From: an uncultured Prevotellaceae bacterium
GTDB taxonomy: Bacteria; Bacteroidota; Bacteroidia; Bacteroidales; Bacteroidaceae
Length of the DNA: 32,574 nucleotides
Reading direction: 5' to 3'
Assembly: GCA_947307015.1 (NCBI GenBank)
Contig: CAMZHV010000035.1
Span: forward strand, 1 to 32,574
Shown: positions 31,639 through 32,574 of the stretch, in pieces
Layout of the letters: each line of letters starts with the position of its first letter
How positions within the stretch are numbered: the stretch's first letter is position 1
Made by a program: the position numbers and the translations under genes
Notes under the pieces: model-generated
What the model was told of the DNA's origin: nothing
What the model saw: the letters and a program-made list of their open reading frames with translations, nothing else
Database searches by the model: none

Positions 31639-32244
31639 ATGAAGAAGATTTTGTTATACTTTTTAAGTACCCTTATGATTGTTACGGTTCAAGCGCAAAA
31701 CGCTGAGACCATGCAGGATGCTTTGGAACAGGTGACGCAGATAAATTCCCAAGTGGAAACGGAGCGCTTCGAAAACCAGGATGATGATAACGCAGATATT
31801 AAGAGAACGCTTGATTCGTTATATATCGTGCATGATGAGTTGAATGCCAAGCAAGATTCTTTGACTAATACAGGAAAAAAGATATATTCTGTACGGAATC
31901 GTCAACACACTGTAAAACAGCGGGATGATACTCACTCGGATCTGGAACAAATGCAAATCCGATTGTCCGAAAGTGAACGCCTTGAAAGGTTGGAAGAAGC
32001 GGTTGGGGAAAATATTTATAACGCCGGCAGGAATATCCAAATAGCTCAATCCCTGGAAATCAGCAGTATAGGATTGGGGGTGATATCAGGAATTTTGTTT
32101 ATTTCAAACAATCGTGTCCAGAAAGCAATCGGTTATTTCACCGGAGTTTGTTCTCTGGGCTGTGGAATAGCGTCGTTAATTTATCATTTCAAGTCTGGCA
32201 GAGAATTAAAAGTAGCGGCGGATAAAGTGGTATATAGATTCTGA
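31639..32244 (+). CDS. Exported coiled-coil protein with C-terminal membrane segments
   Basis: From the ATG at 31639 the product (201 residues) has a signal peptide (MKKILLYFLSTLMIVTVQAQ). An acidic, helical region follows (about 20-125) with coiled-coil character (LDSLYIVHDELNAKQDSL, LEQMQIRLSESERLERLEEA). Then come two hydrophobic stretches (ISSIGLGVISGILFI; AIGYFTGVCSLGCGIASLIYHF) and a short basic tail. I do not recognise a family. A GTG at 31606 would add 11 residues but spoil the signal peptide. The gene is AT-richer than the core genes of the window and follows the structured RNA, so it may be under its control. Confidence 0.65.
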   Translation: MKKILLYFLSTLMIVTVQAQNAETMQDALEQVTQINSQVETERFENQDDDNADIKRTLDSLYIVHDELNAKQDSLTNTGKKIYSVRNRQHTVKQRDDTHSDLEQMQIRLSESERLERLEEAVGENIYNAGRNIQIAQSLEISSIGLGVISGILFISNNRVQKAIGYFTGVCSLGCGIASLIYHFKSGRELKVAADKVVYRF

Positions 32245-32329
32245 TAAACAGCAAAAAAGAGTATAAGAAGGCTATTTTGCCAATAGCTGATGCTATCTAC
32301 AAATAGATTATCTCTCCTCAAAGAACGTC

Positions 32330-32360
32330 AGAAGCGGTGACCGCCTTGGTCATCGCTTCT
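32330..32360. terminator. Hairpin after the coiled-coil protein gene
   Basis: AGAAGCGGTGACC (32330-32342) pairs over 13 positions (one G-U) with 32348-32360 across a 5-base loop. There is no T run after it on the plus strand, so terminator function is possible but not certain. Confidence 0.4.
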
Positions 32361-32393
32361 GCTTTCCGAAGAGGTCGGAATGGGTTCCAGTAT

Positions 32394-32543
32394 CTATCCG
32401 TCTATCTCCTTGATAAGTTCGTCCAGACTGTCGTATTTGTAAACTCGACCCTCATCGAGGTCGCGTAGAGAACGTTCGTAAGAAGAAAGTTGTCTGTCAG
32501 AAGCGGGTATTGTAGCAAATGTCTTACCCTGAAAAACGTTGAA
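32394..32543 (-). pseudogene. Antitoxin-like C-terminal remnant
   Basis: On the minus strand an open stretch of 49 codons ends at TAG (32394-32396) and reads SSYERSLRDLDEGRVYKYDS then LDELIKEIDG. This pattern (an acidic helix, EGRVY, a final amphipathic helix) recalls small type II antitoxins of Bacteroidales. There is no start codon in the stretch, and a TGA lies directly upstream at 32544-32546, so the N-terminal half is missing or frameshifted. A toxin gene is not recognised next to it. The identification is tentative. Confidence 0.35.
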
Positions 32544-32559
32544 TCAAAAACAACGTTTT
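32533..32559 (-). terminator. Possible terminator for a minus-strand gene beyond the window
   Basis: AAAACGTTG (32533-32541) and CAACGTTTT (32551-32559) form a 9-bp stem with a 9-base loop. Read on the minus strand, the second arm ends in a run of five T. It would stop transcription entering from the right edge. Confidence 0.4.
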
Positions 32560-32574
32560 AAAATGGAGAAAACA

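Noticed and set aside
32563..32574. ATG at the right edge (MEKT) as the start of a new plus-strand gene
   Set aside because: Only four codons are visible before the window ends, too little to support a call.

Overview
The window looks like a chromosome segment of a Bacteroidales bacterium, probably Prevotellaceae or a close relative. Three things point there. Genes are preceded again and again by the Bacteroidetes -7 promoter motif TAnnTTTG. Several products belong to families I know mainly from this phylum (DUF4348, DUF4494, DUF2693-like, a DUF6055-type metallopeptidase). One large secreted protein ends in a type IX secretion (T9SS) sorting domain. No tRNA, rRNA, CRISPR array or complete insertion sequence was recognised.

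Layout. 1-3485 is an accessory block, probably a prophage or integrative-element remnant. It holds a tiny ORF, a UmuD-like self-cleaving S24 peptidase with a C-terminal extension, a 35-residue membrane peptide coupled to a 97-residue protein, an HNH endonuclease, an SH3-barrel-like protein and a phage-replication-like protein. The block ends in a perfect 20-bp inverted repeat that forms the end of the last gene. 3485-7569 (minus strand) carries polyamine genes aguA and aguB, a lone ABC ATPase and pheS, with GC-rich hairpin repeats between and even inside the genes. 7663-9687 (plus) carries a DUF4348 lipoprotein and murB. 9677-12945 (minus) is a run of DUF4494, yggS, a secreted protein and an outer-membrane-barrel-like protein.

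13153-20480 (plus) is a LytS/LytTR two-component system followed by three exported proteins: an unknown secreted protein, a DUF6055-like zinc metallopeptidase, and a CotH kinase with a ricin-like domain and a T9SS tail. 20624-22019 (minus) is a MaoC-like hydratase plus dapA. 22164-25265 (plus) is an envelope operon: kdsA and kdsD for Kdo synthesis, then a cardiolipin-synthase-like phospholipase D protein. 25262-28254 (minus) is a substrate-binding lipoprotein coupled to a TPR protein. Then come pgk and nth on the minus strand; nth has a 24-bp tandem repeat that duplicates its start codon.

From about 30.7 kb the character changes to an accessory, AT-richer region. It contains an orphan CdiA-type toxin-domain fragment, a strongly structured non-coding RNA candidate with its own promoter, a secreted coiled-coil/membrane protein of unknown role and an apparent antitoxin remnant.

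The most interesting signals are the structured RNA at about 31325-31540, the start-codon-bearing tandem repeat of nth, the extended UmuD-like protease, the hairpin repeats that have entered reading frames (aguA, the ABC gene), and the LytS/LytTR-linked secreted kinase/peptidase cluster. Family names come from recognition of motifs by eye; no database search was possible.
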